A stretch of DNA of 64,000 nucleotides from Acidobacteriota bacterium (lineage in GTDB: Bacteria > Acidobacteriota > Thermoanaerobaculia > Multivoradales > Multivoraceae). The notes beneath the pieces are model-generated. The model saw only the letters and a program-made list of their open reading frames with translations, ran no database searches and was not told the origin of the DNA. A program made the translations under genes and the position numbers. The stretch's first letter is position 1. Each line of letters opens with the position of its first letter. Where the stretch lies: positions 2,323,778-2,387,777 of the forward strand of contig JAPOWR010000001.1 in the NCBI GenBank assembly GCA_026707545.1. The letters are read 5' to 3'. This document shows, piece by piece, positions 17,254 through 26,059 of this stretch.

Positions 17254-18486
17254 ATGGAACTGGTCTGCGGCGCACACACGCTCGCGTTCAGCGATCGCCC
17301 CCTCGTGATGGGCGTCCTGAACGTGACGCCCGACAGTTTCTCGGACGGCGGTCTCTTCGACGGTCCGGACAAGGCGCTCGAACACGCTCGACGAATGGCG
17401 GCGGAAGGCGCCGACCTGATCGACGTCGGTGCCGAGAGCACGCGGCCGGAAGCAAATCCCGTAACGGCCAAGGACGAGTTCGCGCGCCTGCTGCCGGTGA
17501 TCGAGGGAATCGCCGCGCTCGATCTCGGTGTGCCCCTGAGCGTGGACACGGCGAAGCCCGAAGTCGCCGACCGGGCGCTTGCACAGGGCGCACACCTGAT
17601 CAATGACATCTCTGGCGCCGGCGAGGCGATGCTCGAGGTCGCGGCGCGGCACGAAGCGCCGGTGATCGCGATGCATATGCAGGGCGAACCCCGCACGATG
17701 CAGAGAGAACCCCTGTACGACGATGTCGTGGCGGAGATCCGCGACTACCTCGCAGAACGCGTGGCGGCCGGGCGCGAACGCGGGGTCGACGTGCTGGTAG
17801 ATCCTGGGATCGGCTTCGGCAAGACGCTAGAACACAACCTCGACCTGCTCGCGAACCTGCGCGAGCTGCGCGAACTGGACACGCCGATCGTCCTCGGCGT
17901 ATCCCGAAAGTCCTTTCTCGACCGGCTGCTCGGCGGCGTGCCGGTCGACCAGCGGCTGGCCGGAACCCTGGCGGTCAACGGCTGGGCGACGGCTCTCGAC
18001 GTCGTCGACGTGCTGCGAGTCCACGACGTGCGGGAGCACCGGCAACTGGCGGAGAGCATCGGCGCCCTGCGCCGCCATCGCCGGGCGCCAGCGCCTCGGC
18101 GGCGCGTTCTTGCGCGGGGGATCCCCTGCCAATGCCGCATCGGTGTCACCGCGAGGGAACGCTCGGCGCTCCAGGATCTCGTCGTGGACGTGGAGGTGAA
18201 CATGGCGCCCGCGTTCCTGGGCGCGCCGGACGATCTCGACGGAACCACGGACTACGCCGAGATCGCGGAACTCGCCCAGGCTGTGGCAACAGGCGGCGAA
18301 TTCCGACTCGTGGAGACGCTTGCGGAGCAGATCGCGATCGCAGTGGCCGGCACCAACTCAAGACCAGCGCACGGCCCGGCCTACGGCAAGCGGATCGAGT
18401 CTCTGCGGGTCCGCGTTTCGAAGCCTGGAGCAGCCCGCGAGCTCGGCGTCGCCGAAGTCGGCGCCGAGATCGACTGGCGTCCATGA
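17254..18486 (+). CDS. folP: Dihydropteroate synthase-dihydroneopterin aldolase fusion
   Basis: 410 residues. Residues 1-275 are dihydropteroate synthase (joins 6-hydroxymethyl-dihydropterin pyrophosphate to p-aminobenzoate): MGVLNVTPDSFSDGG at ~19, DVGAESTRP, INDISG, MHMQG, DPGIGFGKT and GVSRKSF are all present. After an Arg/Pro linker, residues ~283-410 form a dihydroneopterin aldolase: RIGVTARER (Glu equivalent), TTDYAEIAE (Tyr), LVETLAEQIA and RVSKPGA (Lys). Cytosolic folate synthesis. FolP-FolB fusion is less usual than FolB-FolK. The stop overlaps the folK start as ATGA, so three consecutive steps are co-translated. Confidence 0.92.
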   Translation: MELVCGAHTLAFSDRPLVMGVLNVTPDSFSDGGLFDGPDKALEHARRMAAEGADLIDVGAESTRPEANPVTAKDEFARLLPVIEGIAALDLGVPLSVDTAKPEVADRALAQGAHLINDISGAGEAMLEVAARHEAPVIAMHMQGEPRTMQREPLYDDVVAEIRDYLAERVAAGRERGVDVLVDPGIGFGKTLEHNLDLLANLRELRELDTPIVLGVSRKSFLDRLLGGVPVDQRLAGTLAVNGWATALDVVDVLRVHDVREHRQLAESIGALRRHRRAPAPRRRVLARGIPCQCRIGVTARERSALQDLVVDVEVNMAPAFLGAPDDLDGTTDYAEIAELAQAVATGGEFRLVETLAEQIAIAVAGTNSRPAHGPAYGKRIESLRVRVSKPGAARELGVAEVGAEIDWRP

Positions 18487-19004
18487 CCCGCGCGTTCATC
18501 GCCCTGGGCTCCAACCTGCGGCCGCGGAGCGCGAACCTGCGCGCGGCCCTCGGTCACTTGCGCCGGCTCGCGGAGGTGAGGTCGGTCTCGACCTTCCACC
18601 GAACCGAGGCGGTCGCCGAGCGCGGTGTCCGCGCGGCGGACCCCGAGTTCCTGAACGCGGCCGCAGCGCTCGAGACTGACCTTGGCGCCCACGAACTGCT
18701 GGCAGCCCTGCTCGGGATCGAGGCCGCCCTCGGCCGCGACCGGACCGCGGGCGCCGCCGGGCCCAGGACGATCGATCTCGACCTGCTGCTGTTCGGCGAC
18801 TGCATCATCGACGCGCCCGGTCTGGTCGTGCCGCATCCACGGATGCACCGGCGCCACTTCGTCCTCGAACCCCTGGTCGAGATCGCCCCGAACGCGTGGC
18901 ACCCGGGCCTGCGAAAGACTGCGGCCGAACTCCTGGCGGAGTTGGTCCCGGCTAGTAGCTCTTCGGCAGGCCGAGAACCTTCTCGGCAATGTGGCAGAGG
19001 ATGA
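18483..19004 (+). CDS. folK: 2-amino-4-hydroxy-6-hydroxymethyldihydropteridine pyrophosphokinase
   Basis: 173 residues from the ATG that overlaps the folP-folB stop. It transfers pyrophosphate from ATP to 6-hydroxymethyl-dihydropterin, the step before dihydropteroate synthase. Motifs seen are AFIALGSNLRPR at the start, FLNAAAALETDL, the signature GPRTIDLDLLLFG (Mg-binding Asp pair) and PHPRMHRRHFVLEPL. The tail after about residue 155 (ASSSSAGREPSRQCGRG) is low in content and runs 53 bp into the convergent acyl-CoA dehydrogenase gene, so it is probably a non-conserved extension. Confidence 0.92.
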   Translation: MTRAFIALGSNLRPRSANLRAALGHLRRLAEVRSVSTFHRTEAVAERGVRAADPEFLNAAAALETDLGAHELLAALLGIEAALGRDRTAGAAGPRTIDLDLLLFGDCIIDAPGLVVPHPRMHRRHFVLEPLVEIAPNAWHPGLRKTAAELLAELVPASSSSAGREPSRQCGRG

Positions 19005-20121
19005 GCTGCGGGCTCACCGGAGCGAGGCGCGGGATCATCACTTCCCGCATCAGCCGCTCGACGTGGAACTCCTTCGCGTAGCCCATGCCGCCGTGCGTCA
19101 TGACCGCCTGGGTGCAGGCTTTGAAGCCGGCCTCGGCGCCGAGATACTTCGCCGCGTTCGCGTAATGGCCGCAGGGTTCGTCGCGGTCGTAGAGCGACGC
19201 CGCCTGCATCGCCATCAGGAACGCGGCCTCCAGCTCCATCCAGCACTCCGCCAGCGGATGCTGGATCGACTGGTTCTGACCGATCGGCCGTCCGAAGACC
19301 CTGCGCTCGCGGGCGTAGTCCGCCGCCCGCTCCAGCGCGTTGCGGCCCACGCCGACCGCTTCGATGCCGATCAGAATCCGCTCCGGGTTGAGGCTGTGCA
19401 GAATGTACTCGAAGCCCCGTCCCTCTTCGCCGATCCGATCCTCAGCCGGCACCTCGAGCCCGTCGATGAACAGTTCGTTCGAGTCGACCGCCGCGCGGCC
19501 CATCTTCGGAATGCGCCGGACCTCGACCCTGGTCCGATCGAGCGTCGTGTAGAACAACGAAAGGCCCTTGGTCGCCTTCCCGGTCTCGGCCCTGGGAGTC
19601 GTCCGCGCCAGAAGCATGACCCGGTCAGCCTCCTGAGCGGTCGTGGTCCAGATCTTGCGGCCATGGACGATGTAGCCGCCATCCGGCTGCCGCTCGGCGC
19701 GGGTCGTGATTGCCGTCGTTTCGAGCCCAGCATCGGGCTCGGTGACCGCGAAGCACGTCTTCGCCCGACCTTCGATCAACTCGGGGAGGAAGCGGCGGCG
19801 CTGCTCCTCCGTCCCGAAGACGACGATCGGGTGCGGCCCGAAGATGTTGATGTGGATTGCCGAAGCCGCGCTCATGCCGCCGCCCGCGCGAGCCACTTCG
19901 TGCATGACCAGGGCGGCTTCGGTGACGCCCAGGCCCGAACCGCCGTACTCCTCCGGCATCGCGATACCAAGCGCACCGCACTCCGCCATGGCGCGGTGGA
20001 ACTCGTTCGGGAACCGCACCTCGTTGTCGACCTCGAGCCAGTACTCGTCGTCGAAACCCGCACAGGTGCGGGCGATCCCCTCACAAAGCGCGCGCTGCGG
20101 TCCGGAAAGCGTGAAGTCCAT
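18952..20121 (-). CDS. Acyl-CoA dehydrogenase
   Basis: 389 residues, normal for the family. N-terminal helical domain MDFTLSGPQRALCEGIAR; MPEEYGGSGLGVTE; FAVTEPDAGLETTAITTRA and GRKIWTTTA form the central beta domain around the flavin. The C-terminal helical domain has RERRVFGRPIGQNQSIQHPLAE and THGGMGYAKEFHVERLMRE. It oxidises an acyl-CoA to the 2-enoyl-CoA using FAD, with electrons passed to ETF; chain-length preference cannot be read. The start follows immediately on the stop of the small membrane protein gene (TGA then ATG). Several other acyl-CoA genes lie within 20 kb. Confidence 0.92.
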   Translation of the reverse strand: MDFTLSGPQRALCEGIARTCAGFDDEYWLEVDNEVRFPNEFHRAMAECGALGIAMPEEYGGSGLGVTEAALVMHEVARAGGGMSAASAIHINIFGPHPIVVFGTEEQRRRFLPELIEGRAKTCFAVTEPDAGLETTAITTRAERQPDGGYIVHGRKIWTTTAQEADRVMLLARTTPRAETGKATKGLSLFYTTLDRTRVEVRRIPKMGRAAVDSNELFIDGLEVPAEDRIGEEGRGFEYILHSLNPERILIGIEAVGVGRNALERAADYARERRVFGRPIGQNQSIQHPLAECWMELEAAFLMAMQAASLYDRDEPCGHYANAAKYLGAEAGFKACTQAVMTHGGMGYAKEFHVERLMREVMIPRLAPVSPQLILCHIAEKVLGLPKSY

Positions 20122-20463
20122 TCAGCCAGCCGGAGTCGGCAGCAGCACGTACCGCGCCAGAACGGCGAAACCCCCGATCAGGATCAACGCGGCGGTCCAG
20201 ATCAGGGCCAGCCGCTGCCACCTTTCGAGGTGGTCGAGCCCCCGCACTCGGCGCAGAACGGCGCGCAGCAGGAAGGGAAGGCTGGCGCCCCAGGCCAGGA
20301 GCAGTCCCAGCAACAGCCAGGAGGTGGGCGAGAAACCCTGGAGCACCGCCAGTGCTCCGATTGCAAAGAGGAGCGCGAGCCGCACCACGACGCGCACGAA
20401 GCGCAGGCTGCCCGCCTGCTGCCGCCTGAGCTTCTCGCGCCGGTCGCCGAAGTCGATCGCCAT
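20122..20463 (-). CDS. Small three-helix membrane protein of unknown function
   Basis: 113 residues. A basic N-terminus (DRREKLRRQQ) is followed by hydrophobic segments at about 26-42 (VVRLALLFAIGALAVLQ), 47-67 (SWLLLGLLLAWGASLPFLL) and 86-108 (LALIWTAALILIGGFAVLARYVL). Arginines lie between segments 2 and 3. No family recognised. It lies between the prolyl oligopeptidase gene and acyl-CoA dehydrogenase and abuts the latter without a gap, suggesting co-transcription rather than a shared function. Confidence 0.7.
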   Translation of the reverse strand: MAIDFGDRREKLRRQQAGSLRFVRVVVRLALLFAIGALAVLQGFSPTSWLLLGLLLAWGASLPFLLRAVLRRVRGLDHLERWQRLALIWTAALILIGGFAVLARYVLLPTPAG

Positions 20464-20497
20464 GTTCGCTTCCCGGTCTCCGCTCCCGAGCGAGCCG

Positions 20498-22669
20498 CTA
20501 GTCCCCGGCCAGGTCGAGCAGGAAGGCGTAGACGAGCGCCGTCTCGCGGTAGCTGTCGTAGCGACCGGAGGCGCCGCCGTGTCCCGCGCTCATGTTCGTC
20601 TTCAGCAGCAGCAGGTTGTCGTCCGTCTTCGTGGCCCGCAGGCGGGCGACCCACTTGGCGGGTTCCCAGTACTGGACCTGGGAGTCGTGCAAACCCGTCG
20701 TCACCAGCATGTTGGGGTAGTCCTTCGCCTCCACGTTGTCGTAGGGCGAGTACGAGAGCATGTAGTCGTAGTACTCACGCTCCCTGGGATCGCCCCACTC
20801 GTCCCACTCGAAGGTCGTCAGCGGGATGGTCGCGTCGAGCATCGTGGTCACGACGTCGACGAACGGAACGTGCGCAACGACGCCGTTCCAAAGGTCGGGC
20901 CGCATACTGAACACCGCGCCCATCAGGAGACCGCCGGCGCTGCCACCCATCGCGTAGATCCGCGTCGGATCCGCGTACCCGGCGTTCTTCAGGTGTTCGG
21001 CAGCGGCGATGAAGTCGGTGAACGTGTTCTTCTTGTGGAGTAATTTGCCGTCCTCGTACCAGGAACGCCCCATCTCTTCGCCGCCGCGGATGTGCGCGAT
21101 CGCGTAGACGAAACCGCGATCCAGCAGGCTCAACCGCTCCGAACTGAACCCCGCGTCCATGCTGGCGCCGTAGGAACCGTAGCCGTAGAGAAGCAGCGGA
21201 CTGCCGCCCTCGGCCGGACGCAAATCCGGCCGGTAGACGACGGAAACCGGCACCTCGGTGCCGTCCGTCGCGACCGCCCACAGCCGCTCCGTCCGATAGT
21301 CGGCCGAATCGAACCCGCCCAGCACCTGGTCCTGCTTGCGCAGGGTCCTTTCCCGCGTCGCCGGGTCGTAGTCGAACACGGACCGGGGCGTCGTCAGAGA
21401 CTGGTAGACGTAGCGCAGCGTGCGGGACGACGGGTCCGGGTTGACGCTGAGACCGGCCGAGTACGTCGGCTCGCCGAAGTCCAGGTCGTGATCTTCGATT
21501 CCGTCGACACCCACTTCTTCGATCCGTAGCTGCCGCAGCCCCTCCCGACGCTCTGCCAGCACCAGGAAGCGGTCGAACAGTTCGAACCCCTCGAGCAGCA
21601 CGTCGTCGCGGTGCGGTGTCTCCTCCCGCCAGGAAGCACGTCCGGTGGCGTTCTCGGCGGTCGACATGAGGCGGAAGTTCGGGGCCTCGTCGTTCGTGCG
21701 GATGAAGAAGCGCTCTCCGAGATGATCGACGCTGTACTCGTGCCGCTCACTTCGCGGCTCGAACACGGCGAAGTCGCCGCCGGGATCGTCGGCCCGCAGA
21801 GTGCGCACCTCGGTGCGGAGCGTGTGGCTGGAGACCGCCATCAGGTACTCGCGGGACTGGCTGCGCCGCAGGAAGACGCTGAAGGTCTCGTCCGGCTCCT
21901 CGTAGACCAGTTCATCCGCGGCATCCGAGCCCAGGCGGTGCCGAAACACCTGATAGGCGCGCAGGGTGTCGGGGTCCTGGCGGACGTAGAACACGGTCTC
22001 GCTATCGGCGGCCCAGACGAGGTTCGCGGTGACGTCGGGGATCTCGTCAGGCAGCGTCTCCCCGGTCGCCAAAACCTTGAAGCGGACCGTGTAGAAGCGG
22101 CGCCCCACATCGTCGACGGCAACCGCCAGGATGCGGTGATCCGGGCTGATCGACGTGCGAACGGCTGTGTACTCCTTGCCCTCGGCGATCTCGTTCACGT
22201 CCACGAGGACTTCTTCCGCCGCGGGATCGGCGGCGCCGCCGAACACCTCGCCGTCCGCCGAGCGGCGGCAGTGGATCGGGTACTGCTTCCCCTCCTCGTA
22301 GCGGGTGTAGTACCAGTAGTCGCCGTCGCGGTAGGGCACGGACGAGTCGTCCTCGACGATGCGGCCGCGGATCTCCTGGAACAGGGTCTCCTGAAGATCC
22401 TCCGTATGCGCCATCACACCCTCGAGATACGCGTTCTCCGCCTCCAGGTAGGCGATGACTTCCGGATCTTCCCGTTCCCGAAGCCAGTAGTACTCGTCGA
22501 CCCGAACGTCGCCGTGGATCTCGAGTTCATGCGGCCGCGGCTCGGCGAGCGGCGGCTCGCCCGGTTGGGGCGCCGGGGCGCTGCAGGAGGTCAAGGCGAG
22601 TGTGATCGCCAGTATGGCGGCGCCAGCCGGCACCGCGGGTCGGAACGTCGTCTCTGGTGCCCTTCGCAT
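20498..22669 (-). CDS. Prolyl oligopeptidase family serine peptidase (oligopeptidase B-like), lipoprotein
   Basis: 723 residues. The lipoprotein signal has a lipobox ending LALTSC. The N-terminal ~420 residues are the seven-bladed propeller domain (DEYYWLRERED at the start, WYYTRYEEGKQYPIHCRR). The C-terminal alpha/beta-hydrolase carries YGSYG, GGSAGG with S577, D662 (TGLHDSQV) and H697 (SAGHGG), a complete catalytic triad. It is closest in layout to oligopeptidase B/S9A and probably cleaves peptides after basic residues or proline. The lipobox places it on a membrane facing the periplasm, unlike cytosolic E. coli PtrB. Confidence 0.93.
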   Translation of the reverse strand: MRRAPETTFRPAVPAGAAILAITLALTSCSAPAPQPGEPPLAEPRPHELEIHGDVRVDEYYWLREREDPEVIAYLEAENAYLEGVMAHTEDLQETLFQEIRGRIVEDDSSVPYRDGDYWYYTRYEEGKQYPIHCRRSADGEVFGGAADPAAEEVLVDVNEIAEGKEYTAVRTSISPDHRILAVAVDDVGRRFYTVRFKVLATGETLPDEIPDVTANLVWAADSETVFYVRQDPDTLRAYQVFRHRLGSDAADELVYEEPDETFSVFLRRSQSREYLMAVSSHTLRTEVRTLRADDPGGDFAVFEPRSERHEYSVDHLGERFFIRTNDEAPNFRLMSTAENATGRASWREETPHRDDVLLEGFELFDRFLVLAERREGLRQLRIEEVGVDGIEDHDLDFGEPTYSAGLSVNPDPSSRTLRYVYQSLTTPRSVFDYDPATRERTLRKQDQVLGGFDSADYRTERLWAVATDGTEVPVSVVYRPDLRPAEGGSPLLLYGYGSYGASMDAGFSSERLSLLDRGFVYAIAHIRGGEEMGRSWYEDGKLLHKKNTFTDFIAAAEHLKNAGYADPTRIYAMGGSAGGLLMGAVFSMRPDLWNGVVAHVPFVDVVTTMLDATIPLTTFEWDEWGDPREREYYDYMLSYSPYDNVEAKDYPNMLVTTGLHDSQVQYWEPAKWVARLRATKTDDNLLLLKTNMSAGHGGASGRYDSYRETALVYAFLLDLAGD

Positions 22670-22688
22670 AGGTACGGAAGTCTAGCGA

Positions 22689-23627
22689 TCAACTTCGCTC
22701 CCACAGCAGAATGGCCGCGAACAGATCCTCGAGCGCGGCGCCCACCGACTTGAAGAGGGTGATCTCGCCTTGGGCGTTGCGGCCGGCGTGCTCGCCCCGG
22801 CACAGCTCGTAGAGGTCAGCGGCGACGTCGTCCGGGGCGAGGGCGCCCGATTCGATCGGCTGGGTCAGGTCGCCGGCCTCCACCAGGGCACCGGCCCGGG
22901 TATCGACGAAAACAGTCGATCGGCGGATCGCCTCGTCGTCCGCCTCGCGCATGGCCGGCGTGAAACCACCGACCAGATCCACATGAACACCGGGTTGCAG
23001 CCACGAGCCAAGCACCAGGGCCTCCGTCGCCAGGGTCGCGGTGCTGACGATGTCCGCCCGACGCACGGCGGCCTCCAGGTCAGGCGCGGCGACCGTCCGG
23101 AGCCCGTGAACCAGAGGCGAGCGGGACGCCTCCAGCGCCTTCTCGGGGCGGCGGCCCCAGAACTCGATCTCGAGGTCCGGCCGCACCGCCGCGTGGGCTG
23201 CCGCCAGGTGGGGCGCCAGGTTGCCGGTGCCGACGACGAGCAGACGCCGGGCATCGGTGCGCGCGAGGAACTTCGATGCCAGCGCCGAGGCGGCCGCCGT
23301 GCGCCGTAGCGTCAACTCCAGTCCGTCGATGAGCGCCAGCGGCCGCCCGGTGACGGCCGAGGACAGGATGTAGCTGGCCTGCACCGTCCCGAGATCGCGC
23401 GACACGTTGCCGGGGAAGACCGTCGCAACCTTCACTCCAAGGTAGCCGCCGGCGGTCCAAGCCGGCAGCAGCAGCAGCGTCGCCTCAGGATCGCCGGCCG
23501 GCGCCGGGACCCGATGATGGTGGCGCACCGGCATGTCGCACCCGCGGTCGAAGCCCCGTTCCAGAGCCTCGACCACCGCGCCCCATGGCAGCAGATCGGC
23601 GGTCTTGGGGGCGTCGAAGATCTTCAT
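22689..23627 (-). CDS. Ornithine cyclodeaminase/mu-crystallin family protein
   Basis: 312 residues from ATG 23627; ATG 23651 would add eight residues and almost touch the divergent gene. Family marks: LLPAWTAGGYLGVKVATVFPGN (substrate-binding region with Lys), QASYILSSAVTGRPLALIDG, RTAAASALASKFLAR and a Rossmann NAD site VVGTGNLAPHLAAA; VDLVGGFTPAMREADD follows. Members include ornithine cyclodeaminase, alanine dehydrogenases and ketimine reductases, and the substrate cannot be decided from sequence. It is divergent from the PhyH-type dioxygenase with a 29-bp gap, so a shared regulatory region is very short. Confidence 0.87.
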   Translation of the reverse strand: MKIFDAPKTADLLPWGAVVEALERGFDRGCDMPVRHHHRVPAPAGDPEATLLLLPAWTAGGYLGVKVATVFPGNVSRDLGTVQASYILSSAVTGRPLALIDGLELTLRRTAAASALASKFLARTDARRLLVVGTGNLAPHLAAAHAAVRPDLEIEFWGRRPEKALEASRSPLVHGLRTVAAPDLEAAVRRADIVSTATLATEALVLGSWLQPGVHVDLVGGFTPAMREADDEAIRRSTVFVDTRAGALVEAGDLTQPIESGALAPDDVAADLYELCRGEHAGRNAQGEITLFKSVGAALEDLFAAILLWERS

Positions 23628-23656
23628 GCGAGTAGCGGAGGATAGTCTCATCCGCC

Positions 23657-24400
23657 ATGGACGTCTCAGGAGAGCTTGAACACGACGGCTACGTGATCCT
23701 GGAAGGAGTCCTGGACCGGCAGCAGGTCGACACACTACGCCGTGAACTTCAGCCCCACTTCGACCGTCGCCTGTTCGGCCGCAACCCCTTCGAAGGCCAC
23801 GACACACAGCGCGTCTACGGCCTGCTCCAGAAGTCCCGCCTGTTCGATCCCCTGGTCGAGCATCCGGCGGTGATGGCCGCCTGCGAGAGTACGCTCGGCC
23901 CCGGTTTCCTGCTCTCGGTGGCGCACGCCATCCTGATCCATCCGGGTGAAGCGGCTCAGAGCCTGCACCACGACGACTCGTTCTACCCCCTGCCCCGGCC
24001 CCGCCAAGCGCTCGGCGTGAGCACGATCTGGGCGCTGGACGACTTCACCGAGGACAACGGTGCTACCCGCATCGTGCCCGGCAGCCACCGCTGGGACGGT
24101 GAGGAGCCCGACGAATCAGCGGCGGAGCCGGTCATCATGCCGGCCGGCTCGCTGCTCATCTTTCTCGGCACCCTCTACCACGGCGGCGGCGAGAACCGAT
24201 CGGCCGGAACGCGCCTCGGTCTGACCATTCAGTACTGCCCGCCGTGGGCGCGCCAGCAGGAGAACTTCATTCTCAGCGTTCCCGCCGGCGACGTGCCCAA
24301 GCTGTCCACGAGGGTCCAGGAACTGATCGGCTACGGCATTCACCCACCGTTCATGGGCCACGTCGATGGACGGCATCCCCTGAAGGCGCTCAATCCATGA
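23657..24400 (+). CDS. Phytanoyl-CoA dioxygenase (PhyH) family oxygenase
   Basis: 247 residues. A non-haem Fe(II)/2-oxoglutarate oxygenase: LHHDDSFY at 103-110 supplies the HxD pair, H175 (LYHGGGENRSAGTRLGLTIQ) is the distal iron ligand, and an Arg in the same stretch would hold 2-oxoglutarate. Intermediate motif DDFTEDNGATRIVPGSHRW is highly typical. Hydroxylates a small molecule or lipid; the substrate is unknown because bacterial members are diverse. The stop overlaps the start of the next gene as ATGA. Confidence 0.9.
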   Translation: MDVSGELEHDGYVILEGVLDRQQVDTLRRELQPHFDRRLFGRNPFEGHDTQRVYGLLQKSRLFDPLVEHPAVMAACESTLGPGFLLSVAHAILIHPGEAAQSLHHDDSFYPLPRPRQALGVSTIWALDDFTEDNGATRIVPGSHRWDGEEPDESAAEPVIMPAGSLLIFLGTLYHGGGENRSAGTRLGLTIQYCPPWARQQENFILSVPAGDVPKLSTRVQELIGYGIHPPFMGHVDGRHPLKALNP

Positions 24401-26028
24401 TGAAGAAGCTCGCACCGTTGCTTGCGCTGGCCGCGCTGCCGCTCCCCCTGAGCTGCGGTGCACCGGCCGACGCTCCGGAAGCCGAAGCGACCGGCGGAGA
24501 AGCCACCGGCAGCGCCGTCTCCGAAGGCACGCCCCGGCTCGTCCTCCTGATCGTCGTCGACCAGATGCGCGGCGACTACCTGGAGCGCTTCCGCCCCCTT
24601 CTGAACCACGGGCTGGCCCGGCTGCTCCAGGAAGGCATCGTCTTCACCGACGCCCACCACTTCCACGCCGCCACCGAAACCGCCCCCGGCCACGCGACCC
24701 TGGCCACGGGAGTGTTCCCGAAACGGCACGGCATCATCGCCAACTCCTGGTTCGACCGCGAACGCGGCGAGGACGTCTACTGCTGCGGCGACCCGGACCA
24801 CGGCGTCTCGCCGCGCAACATGCTCGTGCCGACTCTCGGCGACCTGCTGAAGGCCGCGTACCCCGAAACCAGGGTGTACGCCGCCAGCGCCAAGGACCGC
24901 GCCGCGATCCTGATGGGGGGGCATCACGCCGACGGCGCCTGGTGGTACGGCCGGTCGAGGGGCACCTGGGTCACCTCGACCTACTACGGGGACCAGGAGA
25001 ACCAGCCGGCGTGGGTCGAGGCCTTCAACGACGAGGACCGCCTGGCTGCCCACTTCGCCAACGCCTGGACGCCCCTCGTCCCGCTCGAGCACACCTCCGC
25101 GTACGACATCGAACCCCTCGACCGGGGCCCCGTCATCGACACGTTCCCCCATGCGGTGGGCGGCTTCACCGTCGAGCGCGGAGCTTTCTACGCCGACGTC
25201 TACCGGTCGCCCTTCGTCGACGGCTACCTCGAGGACTTCGCCGAGGCCCTGATCGAGGCGGAGAACCTGGGCGCCGATGAGTTTCCCGACCTGCTCGCGG
25301 TCAGCTTCTCCGCCCTCGACACGGTGGGTCACGGCTATGGCCCGAACGCCCCCGAGACCCTTGATGTGATCCTCCGGCTCGACCGCACGATCGGCGAGCT
25401 GCTCGACTTCGTCGACGAGCGGATCGGCCTGGAGAACGTGGTCGTCGCCCTGTCTTCCGACCACGGCGTCGGCGAAGTCCCCGAACTCGTGGTCCGCGAC
25501 GGCGGTGACGGCGGCCGTTTCGGAACCGAACAGACGCTCTGCCTTCAGCGCCTCCAGTCGCGTCTGAAAGGCCGCTTCGGCGGCGGCGAGTTCCTGCTCG
25601 ACACCTTCTACCTCGACGGTGAAACGATCACGACCGAAGAGGCTAACCGGGGCGCGATCGAGGACGAGATCATCGAGGCGATGAGCGACTGCGCGCTGAT
25701 CGCCGAGGTCGTCCGGCCGGCGGAACTCGACCCGGCGAATCCCCTCCACGAGCTGTACCTGAACGGCTACTACCCCGAGCGCAGCGGAGACCTGATCCTG
25801 GTGCCGAAACCGAACGTGCTACCCGTGCCGGCATCGGCCGTCGTCGCCAGCCACGGCTCGCCGTACGCCTACGACACCCACGTGCCGCTGATCATCCGCC
25901 GCCAGGACGGCGCCGGCCGCGTCGTCCCGGAGCGCGCCAACACGATCGATCTCGCCCCTAGCCTGGCGCCGATCCTGGGCCTCGACGCCGAAGGCTTCGA
26001 CGGCGTCGACCGGCTGGCCGGACTCTAG
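24397..26028 (+). CDS. Alkaline phosphatase superfamily lipoprotein (PafA/phosphodiesterase type)
   Basis: 543 residues from ATG 24397 (ATG 24400 is equivalent). Lipobox LPLPLSC, lipid Cys20. RLVLLIVVDQMRGDYLERF is the first metal site; HAATETAPGHATLATG holds the nucleophile threonine (T93-T95 region); SFSALDTVGHGYGP and LSSDHGVGEVPE supply further metal ligands; HGSPYAYDTHVPLI is near the C-terminus. This layout matches phosphate-irrepressible PafA-like alkaline phosphatases and related phosphodiesterases. The lipobox suggests action in the periplasm or at the surface on phosphate esters. Translationally coupled to the PhyH gene. Confidence 0.9.
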   Translation: MMKKLAPLLALAALPLPLSCGAPADAPEAEATGGEATGSAVSEGTPRLVLLIVVDQMRGDYLERFRPLLNHGLARLLQEGIVFTDAHHFHAATETAPGHATLATGVFPKRHGIIANSWFDRERGEDVYCCGDPDHGVSPRNMLVPTLGDLLKAAYPETRVYAASAKDRAAILMGGHHADGAWWYGRSRGTWVTSTYYGDQENQPAWVEAFNDEDRLAAHFANAWTPLVPLEHTSAYDIEPLDRGPVIDTFPHAVGGFTVERGAFYADVYRSPFVDGYLEDFAEALIEAENLGADEFPDLLAVSFSALDTVGHGYGPNAPETLDVILRLDRTIGELLDFVDERIGLENVVVALSSDHGVGEVPELVVRDGGDGGRFGTEQTLCLQRLQSRLKGRFGGGEFLLDTFYLDGETITTEEANRGAIEDEIIEAMSDCALIAEVVRPAELDPANPLHELYLNGYYPERSGDLILVPKPNVLPVPASAVVASHGSPYAYDTHVPLIIRRQDGAGRVVPERANTIDLAPSLAPILGLDAEGFDGVDRLAGL

Positions 26029-26059
26029 GAGCACACGCCGCGGCAACCGGAGGTCCGAC

